This document shows, one piece after another, positions 1-14,739 of a stretch of DNA of 64,000 nucleotides (its first letter is position 1; each line of letters begins with the position of its first letter). The notes under the pieces are model-generated. The model was not told the origin of the DNA. It saw only the letters and a list, made by a program, of their open reading frames with translations, and did no database searches. This stretch comes from Gavia stellata (lineage: Eukaryota; Chordata; Aves; Gaviiformes; Gaviidae). The stretch lies in contig NC_082613.1 in the NCBI RefSeq assembly GCF_030936135.1, positions 6,634,001 through 6,698,000 of the forward strand, given 5' to 3'. A program made the translations under genes and the position numbers.

Positions 1-3000
1 GCATTTCAGTTGATGTTATTAATCGTAGTGGAGCTGCTGCAAATACTTCTGAAAGCAAATATTTGATGTCCCCATCCATCAGAAAATAAGTGGAAGAATC
101 AACCGCCTGCCTACTCACCTGGTCATCTCAACAAAACCAAGCCAGGGCTGAGAATAAATAGCAACGACTGCTGAGCTTTTGTAGTCAGCTTCTCTACGAA
201 CAAGAGCTGTGATGGGAGAGCAAACACCACCTGCCTGGGAGGAACTGGGCAGGAGCTGAAAAGGGAGCGGAGGCTGGTGGGCTGAGGCTGTTTGTGCAGC
301 CGTTGGTCTCCAGGGTGGGGCTGCTGGCAGGAGCCGAAGGAAGATGATATCTCCATCAGCCCATGCTAATGCTGTGCTAATGCAAGAGGCAGAATGGGCG
401 AGCACCTTGCTTCCCCATGCCCTGGCTAGTGAGGGATGGGTAGTGGCTCCTCTGTGCCTGCCAGGAGGAAAGCCTCTGGAGTGAAAGTGCCCCCCGAGCA
501 GGTCCTGCTCTTGGCTGATGTGTGGGTCACACCAGAGGACAAATCGCAGGGTTGTCACGGGGAGAAAAAAGGTGGACAGTCCCTTATCTGGCAGAGAAGG
601 CAGATCACTCACCGCTCACCCCTCTACCCAAGTATGAATTCTGCTAAGGACATCAGTATTGCTTTGCCCTAGCTGGGAAGCCGGGGAGAGAGTATGTTCT
701 TTACACGCTCTGGCTGGGCATACGCATGGCCCAAGGACCCAATGTCGAAGTGATCTGCGTTTGGGTGCTGGATTTTTTTCTTAATTTTTGTTTGTTTGTT
801 TTTAGAAGGCTAAAAACAACCTTTGGATTCATCAGATGGAAATGATCTCATTGCATTACAGATTTGCTTTCTTGGGAAACTAAACTTCTGGTGTAATCAT
901 GGGAAAGTCTCACCTTCCCTTTTTTATTTTCCTTTAACCGAGTTTCTATTGAAATTAGCTTGGCAGGCTAACAACTCAGAAGCTAAGAGACAAAAGACAA
1001 CCCTTTGTTACTATCATTTTTTTTTAATCTCATGATTTGCTTACCAAGCTCATGATTTTGGGGAGATGGCAAGTGCTTTTTGAATATTTAATGACATATA
1101 TACAAATCTATAGAGATGGCAGGCCCCCCTCATAATACATTTTACCAACACAGTAGCCTGGTTGTCCCACTGCCAACAAAAAAAGAAGTAAAGCCCAATA
1201 ATTAATTACTGCTCTATCTTTTGTAGTTTCCTTTGAGCTGCAACACTTTCTGTTCACTCCTACTCTTTTCCTACCTCTTACAAATTCTTTGCACAACTGG
1301 AAACCCGGCTCAGCAAATCCAATCCAACATCACTATAGTCAAGCAAGGAAGGACTTGGCTCCTCTTCAAAGGGAGCTATTATCAAGTGTTTAGTGTGATG
1401 TGACAAAGCAGGGAAGTGTGCCATGGATGCGATGCTTCCAAATCCCCCCTTCTACCTTGATTAAACTTGAGAGCGATTACCCTTGCCAGGGTGATGAACC
1501 CTGCCAATGTACATCTTGTTTACAACTGCTGAGTTTTTAATGTGTTTCCCTGTTTCTGGCTAGGAGAACACACTTCTGCTTTATGCTCTGCATAAAATCC
1601 CATTTAAAATATCAAGTTTCTAATATTTTGCCACTAGAGCCGTAGAAACTAGAAAGCTGGGGCAGCATCACTTGTGTGTGCGAAGTTGTGCTTGGGCCCC
1701 AGCAGACCTGCAAGGTCTCGTGTCAGTGCAGGAAAGCTTTGGAAGAGGGCAGTAAAAACTAAAAAGAATTAGCCTGGGACTATTTTATTGTGGTGGGGAC
1801 AAGACTATGCTGTCTGGTGTGAGCAGGCTCTAGATGCTGCTGTAAATTTCAGATGAAAATTTCACAGTATTTGCCATTTCATTTTGCCTTATTTTATTTT
1901 GTGTGTTTCCCTCTCATTCCATAAAGTTTCCGCCTTATTCCTAATTTTGATAAAGTTATATCTTTGGATCAAAGTCTTATTTTTACCAAAAAAACCCTAA
2001 ACACCTCCTTTTGGCCAAAAAATACTTGACAAAACATTTTTCTTTTACCAATTTCCCAGCTGTCTATAGCAGTCACTTTAAAAATGGCTGCATCTAACTA
2101 GTTTTACTCAAAAACATCCTCTTTCTTTTTTATCTCTTTTTTTTTTCCTTCACAAGAACCAGGCCAGTTTTCACAGAAACTTTAACAGGAAAAATGTACA
2201 CCAGCACCCTGTGAAATTTCCATGTTTGGCTTTGAATCTGTCAGGTTATGTGGAGAAAAAAATATGTTGCGAATTTTCCAGTTCAGTCATTTGTAGTTTG
2301 CTGTTCTTGCCTTGCAGTCTGGGCAGAACACACTGGAGGACAGGAGCTTTTCGCCCTGGTCATTCCTGTCTCTGCCCTGTGTTTTGCCCAGCTGGCCCCA
2401 GCCCACTGCTCTGTGCCCAGGCAGCCAACTGGCTTCCTCCCCTTTTCTCTGGATAATCTTCTTCCCTCTTTTTGTTGACCACAATGACATGAAACACTCT
2501 ATTTCAGGTGCAGGAAAAATCAAGATTATGATACGGCGCTGAACCTTTCTTTGCCAAGGACTCACTGGTTACCTCCGAAGCCACTCGTGGATGGTGGTGG
2601 GAGACCAGACTCAACCCGCGGTTGAACTTGACTCTGTGCTGTGCTGCCAAGCGAGGCACAGCGCTGCGGCCGCGCTTGCACCCAGGACTGGCAGGGGGTC
2701 ACGTACAGCATGGTCCTGGGTGCAAAGGCACCCTCTGCGCAGTGGGGAGGGCTTTCTGGTGGGCCCATGCTGAGGCAGCACCAGTTCAGCTCTTTGCTGC
2801 TTTGCCCACCTCACGTGCGGAGAAAAAAACTTGGCTTAACTTGGGAGAGACCTACCTTTGAGCTCTTGGAAGGGGGAAGTGCCTAATTGCAGGTTAGTAC
2901 ATGCTGCTGGGAAATAGCTTTGGACGTCGGCCAGCCCGAAGCAGGGAGGTAGCAAAGCTGCCTTTGATGCTTCGGCTGCTATTGAGTGGTAGCTCCTGGC

Positions 3001-4151
3001 AGGGTGGCCCCGCAGGCAGAGCCGCGGCGAGGCTCTCCGACAAGCTGTTCCCATTCCTGCTCACCGTGGATGCGGCAGCCCACCTGCTCTCCGCTGTGCT
3101 GGAATATCAGCCGGCGCTGGCGCCTTGGCTCTGTTGTTTCAGGCCGCAATGGGTAATTTTTAATCCCTCTATTCAGAGTGTTTCGAGGAACAGGAGGAGA
3201 AACATACGGCATATGCTCACCTCAGATCCCAGGAGGTGGGGGGGAGCGTGTCCCAGCAGCTGCTGGGGTAATCCTTGTCCTTCTGTCCACGACTGCGTGC
3301 GAAGGTGTGCTCAGAGTGCCTGGACATCACCCCAAAAGCAGGTGGGCTCCACCGACTGGGCAGGACTGGGGGGGCAAACTCCCTTCCTCCCCTCTGCGGC
3401 CCAACACAGTCATGGGCAACGGCATGTGCAGTGCAGAGGGACCAGAGGAGGGACTCCATCTCTCCTGGGTCACCTTCAAGCAGACCAGCTCCACAGCGGT
3501 GCTGAGGGCACCTCAAAGGCACAGGTTATCCCACAACAGTCACACTGGGGCAGAAGCTTTCAGGGTACGGGTGCCTTAGGGGTTTGGATATCGATTGGAT
3601 TAAGGACTCACATTTGGCCAAAGAGGGTCTATGGTGAGATCCAGGCTGGACACAGCTGTGGCCTCAAAGAACGTGAGATATCTGCAGCGGTGGTAGGTGG
3701 GGGGAGGCTGCAGTGCTCAGCCACCGGTAACCTGCCTCCTGGACCCTGTACCACCTGGTGTCTTCCCTTGTCATCAAATCTCCAGCACGTCATGTCTTGA
3801 TGTACTGTCATTGCTCATCATCCTGGCCCTCATCCTGACCCTACTGCAGTCAACAGGAATGGTGCCGGTGGTGTTGGTGGAACCAGCATCTCCTCTTCTC
3901 ATTTTGCTTCTTCCCTCCTGCATCCCCTCCTGCCTGTCCTGATCTCACTCTCTCGCTGCTTCGCCTGTGCTGGGCACCATCTGGTGAATTTTGGTCTGTC
4001 TCATCTCACCAACTGTCGTTTGTCCTGGCTGTGGTGTAAACGTGCTCACATTTTTCATCAAAGGACCCCTAAACCATTCGCTTTGTGGACCAGCCGGCCT
4101 GTCGGAGAGGAGCCAAGTAGTTGGCACTGAATAAGCAACGAGCATTAATAA

Positions 4152-4192
4152 AAGCATTACTGTAAGGTTAGTGCCTCATTAAAGTAATGCTA
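4152..4192. repeat. Small inverted repeat (9-bp arms)
   Basis: The arm agcattact is followed about 22 bases later by its exact reverse complement agtaatgct, inside a short AT-rich island in otherwise GC-rich sequence. The arms do not extend beyond 9 bp. A hairpin of this size can occur by chance, and no function is claimed. Confidence 0.4.
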
Positions 4193-7100
4193 ACGAACCG
4201 GCTGCCTTCCAGAAGTATGAAATCTTAACTAACACTTCCTCCTTCTAATTTTGTGTATAATTAAATCTTCCTAGGGAGGCAATACTCAGTTCTCCAGGCG
4301 GCTGCAGCATAAGCAAAGCCCACTTCAGAGGAGTTGCTCTGGAAATGCACTGGGGCTCCCGGGAGCGGTGTCCAGCCCCATCCTGCAGCCTCATCGTACA
4401 CGGTGCAAAAATTTGGTGCAGCCACGCTGTGTGGTCATGGCAGTGTCCTGGAGCTCGCTGTACCGTAAGCACCAGCACTCCGGGGTGCACGCCAGCACTG
4501 GGGGATGTGGCTGTGCCCGCAGCCCCCCCTCTCCTCCTGTGCTGGGTCGAGGCTCTGCCTGTCCCCTCTCCATTGCAGGTTTGATTAGCATGGGATGAAG
4601 GCAGGCTCAGGACCCCGTGTGCCGTGCTCCAGCGCTGACCTGCACTCCCAGCCCTGGCTGCAGCCAGCACACCCGGCTTAGAGCGACCAAAAGGAACTGG
4701 GCTGGCACGTATCTGGCCCGAGGTGCAGGCAGTGCCATTCATTGCAGCTCTTCTCCTCTTGCCAGAAGCAGGGTGCCGCTGGAAGGCTGGGCCAAAGGCT
4801 GCCGTTAGCCTGCAGAGATACTGAAGTGGAAGGCTACGCAGCTCGTGTTTGCTGCTAGCATCCAGGAAGGAGAAGCCCCACGGCTTGAGTGCGGGAGCTG
4901 CAGCGCCCTGCGGTCCATGGGTGCTCACTGCTCCATGAGCAGCATCCGAGCTTCGCTGGATGGAGTTCGCTGGGTTTGGGGGCTGGGGACTGATGTGTCT
5001 TGGCCCAGTGTCTCAGACGGGAAGCAGCAGGGATTTGTGCTGGAGGGGTTTTGCTCTGGGCCCTCCTCCAGCCTCCTGGAGCACCCTCGGGGCTGGCTGC
5101 AGGTGGTGCTCCTGGCTCCCCGCAGAGCCCCGGGCTGCGCCCGCCCCGGCAGACACCCAACAACCCGGTGGCTCCATTGTAAAGCAAATTAATTCTCCCC
5201 TGCACCGAGGAATAGCCGTGCTTTCGGGAAGGTTTGGCAGCAGCAGTGAGGAAAGCAGCTGCTCCCAGGCTCGCAGCCCCTTTTTATTTCATTTGCCTGG
5301 TTTTAGCAGCATGTGACGGGCACGTGAGCGATGGCGCTGGCGGACACGCAGCCACCGGGGTGTCTCGCTGGCCGGACAGCTGGAGCTGCTGTCTTCCCCG
5401 TCCATGTGTGAGCACGCGTCTTCTCTCTGCTGGTCCTCCTCACCTCTGACAGGTTTTTATTCTCATGCTTTCTTTGAAGCAAACCCAGGGGTTTCATTGT
5501 CAAAGGATGTTGTTTGATGGATGAATCCCTTTCTTTTACCTTGCCTGATGGGGAGGGTACAGGGCAAACTCCGCTTTCTTGAACAGAAACAACCAACCCA
5601 AATGGTTTCTGCTATGCTTAGCAGCCCATTTGGATGCTCTGCCCAGGGGAGAGGGTGTCATCAGAATGAAATTGGTGTTACGCTGCTGTCGTACATTCAA
5701 CTTGTTGCAGAGACGGACTGAGAGCTCGACGCAGCTGCAGGCTTGTGCTAAGACTGTTTCCCTGCTGCTTCCTAAAGCTTATGGGTTAGAGGGAGCTACA
5801 CAAGCAATCATTCGGCTTTTGGGGTGCATGCCTGGGGCTGACAGTGTCTCAGGGTGCAGGACCACCACAGCCTGGGGGAGTTAACGTCTCAGTGCAAAAT
5901 TTCCTCTTTGTTTCAGGCATTAGGGCACAGATTTTCTTCTTGCAAAGGCCCCAGCTCTGAAACAATCACTATCCTTGCTGCAGTGAAATTAATAGGGTGT
6001 CCAGGGGCAAAGGTAAAACTAAAGTACATAAGTAAATGTTTGCAGGATCAGGACCTTATTCAGGCATAAATCAGGTAGCTCCAGCCAACAATAGAATTAC
6101 CTAAGTATAAAATCCCATGTAAGCCAGTAAGATCAGCTCCAAACCTGCTATGAATTTGCTTTTTGTTTCCATGCCAAGAATATATCACTTCTAACTGCTG
6201 CAATCAGGTCTGGTCCTTTTTAGTTTTTTTAAGTGCTTTTGGGCACATTTATTTCCCGTCACCAGCAGATACACATGGAGCCTGACCCTCCTTTTCTTGG
6301 GCATGCCCCAGCCTGCTTCGCCCACAATAAGTTGTCGCTATCAGGGGATTATTTTTTTTCTTTCCTTGCTTTTTCTGTTACTGCATTCAGTAAACAAAGG
6401 GACAGCAGTGACGATCCAAAACCGTTCTTTGTATTTGCCTGGGAACAGCGTCAACTATTTGTTGGTCGTTTGTTGTTGGGTTTTTTTCTTTTTTAACTGG
6501 TGACCATCTAAATGGCTACTGGTTCCTGTGGTGCAGCATCTACTGGTGTTCCAGGATTGTTACCAGATGGCAGTGGACAGTCACGGAGGAGGCAGTGAGG
6601 AGGACAGGGAACTGCGCGTGGGAAGTATCAGATCAAACCAAAGGTCCAGGGCGCAGTGGTCCCTACTGTCGCTGCTGGAGAATGTGAAAATAGCCTGCAG
6701 GGTTTTCCTGGCTGTTGTACATGCCTCAGTTTCCCCGGTTCTCAGCGCACTGTTTTGAGGTGGTGCCCCAAGACAGGAAGTCTGGTGATGTTTGCACCCA
6801 GTTGAGCCAGGAGGAGACCGGTTCTTATAAATGAGCTTGGGCAAAATACCTGGGAGAAGGAAGGCAGGGAGAGATGGTAGAGAGAGAAGGAAGCTGGAGG
6901 CTCTTCTAGCTCCTGGGCAAACTTTTATTGGCTTCTCCATCCATGTGCAGCAGCAGCACAGCTGCGAAGGCAGCTCCCGGAGCGGTTTCTTCCTGGCAGA
7001 CACCAGAAGTGCCCCGGCTCCTGTTCCCAGCCCCACCTGTCCCTCCAGCTACAGCCCATGAAAGGGTGCTCCGAAAGCCTGGGCAGAGCCTCCCCTGCCC

Positions 7101-10100
7101 CATTACACCGCCCCATTACACAGCAGTGCCCAGGACAGCAGCTGTGAGGAACAGGTATGCATTTTCCAGGTGACACTTAGGCTCCTAAATTATTTCAAAA
7201 AATGGCCCAGAGGGTCCTAATTTATATGCTGTAGAAAAATACTGTCTGTGACCTGCTTTGCCGTGAACACCCTGCATAGTGTTTTTTTAATAGGCTTTGC
7301 CTTCTCAGTCTTGTGTCTTGAAGCAGAAGCAAAATCCACCAGGTAACTGTAAGTGCTGTTCACACCATTGTGTTTTCCTCGTGGCATACCTATGCCATAA
7401 TCACAGCTCGGTATCTTGGCTATGTCTGAAATTGGAGTCCTTCTCTAACGCCATGGAGGGGATGGCTGGCCGGCAAGGAAAATAAATCACCCTGAGCTGA
7501 CGTCCTTTAGAAGCCATTATTTCAATAGACCACAAAAATGAAGAAGTGCTGGAGAGAAGCCAGGCGTAGCTCGCAAACGGCCACGCTGGAGTGCTCACCC
7601 GAGCGCCTGTCCTTGGGACGGTGGGGCAGGGGCTGCCTGCCCGCTCCACGGGGCTGGACCCCGGCCGGGGGGACCCATGTGCCGGGCTTGGCTGCCGGCA
7701 CTGCTGTCCCGGCAGAGCGGCTCCCAGGCAGGGTCTGCAACGCAGCAGCCTCCTCTCTCCTCTCCAGGCTATTTCTGCAGCCCCACAAGGACTTCCACTT
7801 GCACCGTCCAGCATGGGAACGGGCGGGGAGGGCAGTTCTGTGCTGCGCCCCTTCTCAGGTTTTTCAGTGTTCATCTTTGTTCGGCTTTTGAGCAAAACCT
7901 AAGTTCTCTGAGTGACCGCGCAGAGAGTGTCAAAGCATCTTCTTGCAGCTCCAAAGCAGTGCTTTTCTTCCATGTGTCCCCACGTTTTGGGCACCGACGT
8001 GGGCTAGGGACAGCCTGGTGCCATCGGAGTCATTTGTCACCCCTGGGTGGTCAGGAGCAGGGGTGGAAGCTGCTCCCCTGCCTCCGCCAGCCATAACCAC
8101 CATGTTGCAAACTAAAACCCCCTGCAGTGAAACATCCTCGGGAGCCATATGGTATCTCTGAGGCTTTAATCGAATTGAACGAAACCCAAAGCAGCCCAGC
8201 AGGTTGTACTGCGAGCCGCGGCGATCCCCGGGGGGTGGACCTGTCCTACCCTGCTTGGGGCATGCAGGCTGCCAGCCCAGGCATTAACAAAGCGCCTTAG
8301 TGTCTCCTGCCACTGCCCCGCAGAGGTGCTGGCGGGATCGGGGGGTTTGCATATACAGGAGGACAGTTTTGTGGTCAAGTGATACCAGTGGAGGGAACAG
8401 CATCTCAGGCTGAGGTTTGAAACAGCCAGCAGACAGAAGGGGGGTCAGGGGAGCTTGGGGATACATGGTGTTTGCTGTAAACCCAGGTCATAAAAGCCAC
8501 AATTCAAACCTGTTCTCAGGACGGAGGCTGGCTCTGCCAAGCCACTGTGAATTGCAGGAGAGCCCTGACCTGAGCTCTGCTCTTTCAAGTGGGGATAAAC
8601 AGTGCTGGAGCACATCGGAAGGAGAGGTGGACTTGTGTCTAACCTGCTGGTGTCCACCAAAACAAGTCCCAAATCCACAGAGGCAAAAAAAATCACCCAG
8701 GAGAATTTCTCCTGGATTTTACCTCGCACCTCACTGCAGTAATTTGCGGTGCTTCAGGTTTGATATGGAAAAATAAGCAGCCCAGGTCCGTTGAATCTCC
8801 AACCTTATATTAAGCATTTACTGTCTGGTCTCCAGGGCAGAGCCATCTTCTTATGCTGTCGGCCCGGCCCAGCCCTCAGCCCTGCCCCTGGTAGGACTGG
8901 GTAGTTGTGCGCAGCGTCTCCCCACTGCCGGGATGCTGCAGGCTAGAGGAAGGATGTGTGTCCCATGGCCTGGAGCTATGGGGAGGCCAGAGTAACTCAC
9001 TGATCTCAGGGGACTGTCCAGAAACAGCAAGGACCTGGTGCAGACGATGGGTGTTTAATGCTGCAAAGGTTTCTGGAGGTTTGGTCTATAATTCTAGTCA
9101 TGTAAAAATGCCTGATTTCAGAGTTTACTCTAAAAGAAAGTGGGGGGTGGAGGGATGATAGCTTCTGAGTGATTATGGATTCATTTTTTAATTGTGTACC
9201 CATAATGTGATGTCATGCAAAAAAAATCTAACCCCTACAGAAACTCATTTCAAAATGAGTAACTGCAACATTTTTCAGTCATTGTCTAAAAGGGATGTTT
9301 CAGTATTGCTAGGACTTCCCTTCTTCCCCACCTCTGTTCACCAGAATACAATATTCTGGTACAATTGATGGGGCATTTGGACTCTGATAGCATTTGCTTC
9401 CACCCAGCTTCCCACAAAAACCCTCCTGCCGCCTCGCAGAGATACATGAAGGTACGTAAACTTTACTCCCCCACTTTCTCCCTCCCAGAAGGAGGATGGG
9501 AGCTGGAAAATTCCTCCAGTTCCTCACTAAAGGGGATGAGGCGGTAGGGCTCTGCACAAAACATCTCTGGCAACGGGCTCTCCCGGCAGTTTTATCTGCT
9601 TGCTGGGCTGAAAATCATGACCTTGGCCATCGCAGCAGATGCTCTCTGGAAGCACTCTGCAATGAAATCTGTTTAAATAGCAATAGCAGAACGGTTGGAA
9701 TAATTTATACATCTGAACTAGCAAAGGTGTTAATTTGTCTCAGGAGCTAAAAAAAATTCTGTGTAACTTCTAGGGGCTTTAGGGGCTTTGCTTGGTTTTC
9801 CTGCACCTGAAGAGGCTCTTAGGTCTGTGCCTGGTGCTTGTGCATCGCAGCGTGGCGGAGAATCCCTGGCACAGAGCGGCCGCTTCTGCTAATAACGGGA
9901 AAGTTGGAGTTTTGGTCCTGCTGTCAACAGGCTTTAGCTTGGAGAGAAAACCTCACTGATCAGCTTGCTTTGTAGCATTTTTACAGCAAAATAAAAGATG
10001 CCTGGAATTATTTGTTGGTCACCAAGCAAATGTTTTACTGCTGAAATATTCCAGAGGCCCTTTACAAAGTCTTGATTGATAAAAGTGCAGAAAACTTGTA

Positions 10101-12810
10101 ACCCTCCACGTGCCTTCCCGTCCCCAGAGGTAACCCAGGCCCAGGGCTGGGACGGGAGATGGAGGTGGTGGCGATGGAGCCTCCTCCCGCCGGAGCCACT
10201 GGGGTCACCCGGGGCTGAAGAGTGGGGAGAAGCTCATTTGTTATGCAAATGTCTGCTTGAGCCTGGCGTAGACAGTGGAAAGCTCTTGAATTATTTTAAG
10301 CAGAGGACAAAAGTTCTTTCCCTCCCCCTATCATCTTGGATCCTTGTAAAAACAAAACAAAACAGAAACCTCTGTGTGAACCATCTGACAATGATCAGCA
10401 CTCGGCTTTCCTGGCAAGAGCCGGGCGTACACAGGCGCATGGAAATGGAACAATTAAGAAAAAAAACTCTATTGGAAGCAGCCAGGCTTTATTTTGTCTC
10501 GATGACAGGACGAACTAATCATCCTCCAGCCTTATCTCCGTGAACGTGCAGGGGACAGGCATGCTGCAGGGTGACTGGCAGAGATGCCACCCCACTGCCT
10601 ATCTGGGGGCACGGGCTCAGCCCAGGCTCTCGGGGCGAGGAGGGGAGCAGGGCTGGCTATTCTGGATGCACAAAGCACTTGCAGGCCAAAAGTTCAAGCT
10701 GGCAGCCTGGCTCATGCAGAAAAGCCACCCGTGCATGGCAGCGAGCTGCCGGCGTCTCCCGGCCACCCGCTCCCGCCCGGGGCACAAGCTGCGGCTTTGC
10801 ATCAGCAGATGTGCATTTCACGGCTGCTGAGAAAATCCTGTCAGTATTTACATAGCGTTGAGGGACGCCGAGGGGACTATGCGGAGCCTTTCCCATGAGG
10901 GCTGCAGGATGCTGCAGCTGAACCCGTGCCGGGTGCTCCTGGAGCAGCGGCTGCGTGAGGGAGCGGCGCTGCCCGTACTCTGCCCACTGGGACTCACAGT
11001 AAAAACCTGTTTTCCAGACAGATTGCACCTCTCCGGAGTGGTTTTCCCCTGAGCCAAGTTCCCTCCTGGCCTCAGCATCCCTGTGCCCCCACACCGTGCG
11101 AGAGCCGGGTGGGCAGCTGAGCTCTGGCGTGCAGAGGGCTGGTTAAACTGGGGATAAATCAGCTTTTAAAAAGGGACTTCAGACGCGCCGTTGCCCTGTG
11201 CTGGCACTTAGGAGGCTGCTGGCTGCTCCCCAGCCAGGGTAACCGTGCGGGGGATGCGCAGGGCTGAGCCCGCAGACAGACCCCTATTTTGGGGATACCA
11301 GCACAGCAGAGGGTGCCGGGAGGATGCTAGGCTTAATTAACGCGAGCCTTTTCGGTCCTGTGACTGGCCATGTCGGTCACTGCCTGGGAAGCAGGGGGAA
11401 TCCCTCCCTCCGCAGTGATGTCTGCCTGCCTCTGCCCCTGCCCCGGGGCCCCGGGGGCGAGGAGGGGGTTTGGGTTTCCCCACAGACCCACTCACTCCCC
11501 CCAGGAGTCCCACTGGTTCTGCAGCCCCACGGCCAAATGTGGGTGTAGCAAAAGAGCCCCTTCCCGCGGGGCTGCCTGCCTCGCTGGGCGGCTGCTGGCC
11601 GGCGATGGCACCGCACCGGCATGGCCCAGCTACTGACCGGGGAACGTTGCTTTTTCCATGTGGAGCATGTCACACGGGGTCACTTCTGATGACTCCTGTG
11701 GCCTTGTCCCCCTGTCCCGAATGTGGCAGCGGCGTGAGCTGTGCTGTGCCCCTCCTGCCTCTGGCTTTGCAGCTGCCCAGAGACACCCAGGTCCCCAGGG
11801 CTTTGCTGCGGTCACTGAGGGAGGTGAGCAAGGCCAGAGAGGCTGGGACGAACCCTCAACAAACCTAAACAACCCCCCAAAAATGCCAGCCAGTCTGGCA
11901 GAGTTAAGTTCAAACTGATGCAGGCTCAGCCCAGTGCGAGGTTGCATCCCGGCATCTTGTTGGTGCATGTGGCATCCCTGCAAGCTCACGGCTCGCCTCA
12001 TCCCCGGCTCAGCTCTCTCCTCCGACGTGCAGGGGAACTTGGCTGGTACGTGAGGCAGTGGCTGCACACCAGCGCCGTGCGGGGCAGGGGCCGTGCTGGC
12101 GGTTCCCAGTCCCACCCTGCCTTGCCACCAGTGCCTCGTCTCCTGGGAGCCCGCAGGCATGGGAGAGGAGGGGGCACGTGCCTCTCCACGGGGAGGTCCG
12201 GGCAAAGCCCCTCACCATCGTCTGCACCACGGGGTGAGAGCAAAAAGGCTCATTCCAGGGCCATGAGCTAACTGACGTGACCTCAGCTGCTTTTACTAGT
12301 CATATCGTGAATAAAAGAATAAGTGTGGTGTGCCACAACAGCTCGTCCGAGGAGCCTAACTGTGACCGGCCGAGACTGACGGTGACACTGGGACATGTTT
12401 CATTTCCTTAGTGCCATGTCTGTGCTGCAAATTCTCCACTGCAGTTCTTCACTGCTTCAAAGCAGTTGCTCTCATGGGCATTTTTGAAATCGTTCAAAAT
12501 ATCTGTGTGGGCATTACAATGTTTGTTTTCTCTGACGACTATTTTTAATCTTGTTTTCCATTTAAAAAAAAAAAGATCAGGATAGATATGAATTGAAACT
12601 GTGCCTTTAAATACGGCATGCTAATAGCTGCACAAAACTAAACACAAAATTGGGGAGAGTTGGAGTATGCGCCTAAAATCTGTGAAAGGCTAAAGCCTTT
12701 TATGACACTCGCTTGGCAGCACTGCCGACAGCCCAGAGGCCGAGGCCAGGGCACCGCACTGGTAGCTGGCGCCTGAGGGGTTAAAGAAGTGGGATCACCC
12801 TGCGAGGAGG

Positions 12811-12840
12811 GAGCTGGAGCTGGAGCTGGAGCTGGAGCTG
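12811..12840. repeat. Hexamer tandem repeat (GAGCTG)5
   Basis: Five perfect copies of GAGCTG stand in tandem. The unit contains AGCT and is partly self-complementary. In one frame it would encode alternating Glu-Leu, Gly-Ala or Ser-Trp pairs, which explains why open frames cross it on both strands. Confidence 0.9.
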
Positions 12841-14717
12841 GCCTTTCCAGGAGAAGATGCTGGCATCAGCTCCCTCAGTCTTCCCCATGGCACCCAGCCT
12901 CAGAGAGCTGCCCTGCGCCCTGGCACGGCACACGGCAGCCCAGCCCACAGCGGCCCCGGGCAGCACCGGGAGCGGGAGGGCGGCAAAGGCAGCGAGGGGG
13001 ATGTTCAGCTTTTATGCCCCGTTGGTTTCCAGCGTTGGAGAGGAGCTGTGCAGGGAGCTGCACCCTCCCCCAGCTCCCCAGCCTGTTGCTGGGGCTCTCC
13101 GCTTTTGTTCCCTTGCCGGGGACTTGGCCAAGCGACGTTCGGCCCAAGCCAAAGGAGAGGTGGCCAAGAGCGCGCAGTGCTCCCTGCAGCAAGCCGGGGA
13201 TGGGGGGGCCCTGCAGCGGGACCAGAGGCACCTCAAAAGCAGAGGCAGAGTCTTGCTCAGCAGCGCTGGCGGTGCCACGTCGTGCTCAGTGCTGTGCCGC
13301 CCGGAGAGCATGATGCTCGGGGACAGGAGCAGCTCTGCACATGTCCTGCTTTGGTTTTAGGAACCGAGCCTTCCCCGGGGATGTTCATGCCCGAAGCCGG
13401 GGAGAGAAGATGGGGGATGGCAGTGAGTGGGAAGAGCGGTGGCACAGACCCTGGTGAATGTCACACTGAGCTATTTTAAGATTTTTATCTTGCTGCCCGC
13501 TGACAAAAATGTGCTTTGGAGCAGAGCTTATCGTGTGCAGTTTGGCACACGGGGGCCGATGAGGGGGTGACTGAGTTTACCCCCGTGAGCTGGGGGCAGG
13601 CGATGCAGAGCCAGCAAGCCGGCGGTGCAGCAGCGGTGGGTGCTGCCGGCGCAGCCCTGAGCATGTGCCGCAGGAGATGGGCATGAACAGGCAGGGGCCT
13701 GACCCAGCCAGCCCGTCTGGCGGCTCTCCAAGGGGGCAGATAAAAAACAGGTATCTGAGCCAAAATCCCAGCCCAGGTCTGAATCAGGGGAGCACTAGGC
13801 TTCACTGTGCTCCCAGCTTGCCAGCGTCACCCAGCGCACGGGGCGGCCGAGGATGGACCTTGGCTGGGACCTTCCCTACCTCCAGTTTCTAAACTTTGGA
13901 TAGTCCTAAACGGGGTGTTTTATCAGATGAACGATGCTGCCTACTGTAGCCGGCTTTCCCCGTGGTTATGCCCTAGGGAGCGCAGGTCACCGAGTCCGGA
14001 GGCAAGACGAGCAGGCCAGGGCGCGTGCCCCGTGGTTGCCACCACCACCAGCTCCTGGGGGACGGCAATGGGGTGCTGGTTGGGGGGACGCTGCAGATGA
14101 ACCCCCCCCGAGGTGAGGGCAACTCTGCAAACACTCAAACCGGCAGCACCCCCCCCCCCACACTGCTGCGAGCCCGGGGTTCTTGTGAGTTATCACCCTC
14201 GCCCTCCCGGCTGCTGGGGCTGGAGATTAGGGAGCTGCTCCTTATCGGCTGCCAGCCCCGCACCCGGCCCCGCACCCGCCGGGCTCCTCTTTCGGTCTTA
14301 CTCACTGGAGAAATGAGTAAGCCTGTTGTAACCGTCATGCTGTGATGCTCTTGGGCAGCAGGCTCGGGCTGTGCTTGGCTGGGCTGGGCTGGGGTTTTTT
14401 TTAAGCATCTCAGCACAGAAACCTGTAGCAACCAGGACGCATTGCAGACACCCGCGGGAGCTGGGGCTGTGCAAACGACATGTGCTGGAGCTCAGTGCCT
14501 TGCATGTATGGAGCCCACTGTATCTGATGGGGATGGGAAGAAGAAATGCTGCTTGTGTGTGTGTGCAAGAGGGGGAGAGGGAAATCCAGAGGCCCCACCG
14601 TGCCAACAATCTGTCAGTGCCTCACTTGCACAGGGACACCCATACCTGCCCAGAAACCCACTGCCTGTGCACAAAGCTCTTGGTCCAGCCCCTGAACCTG
14701 GACCCAACTCCTCTGTG

Positions 14718-14739
14718 TGTCCATCCATCCGTCCATCTG
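14718..14739. repeat. Imperfect TCCA tetranucleotide repeat
   Basis: This is a short run of tccatccatccgtccatc type repeats with one interruption: a simple microsatellite in noncoding sequence. Confidence 0.6.

Noticed and set aside
2901-3800. 299-codon plus-strand open frame
   Set aside because: GC-rich, low-complexity translation with Trp/Ser/Gly/Pro bias; comparable frames on the other strand; no family features and no convincing splice sites or start context.
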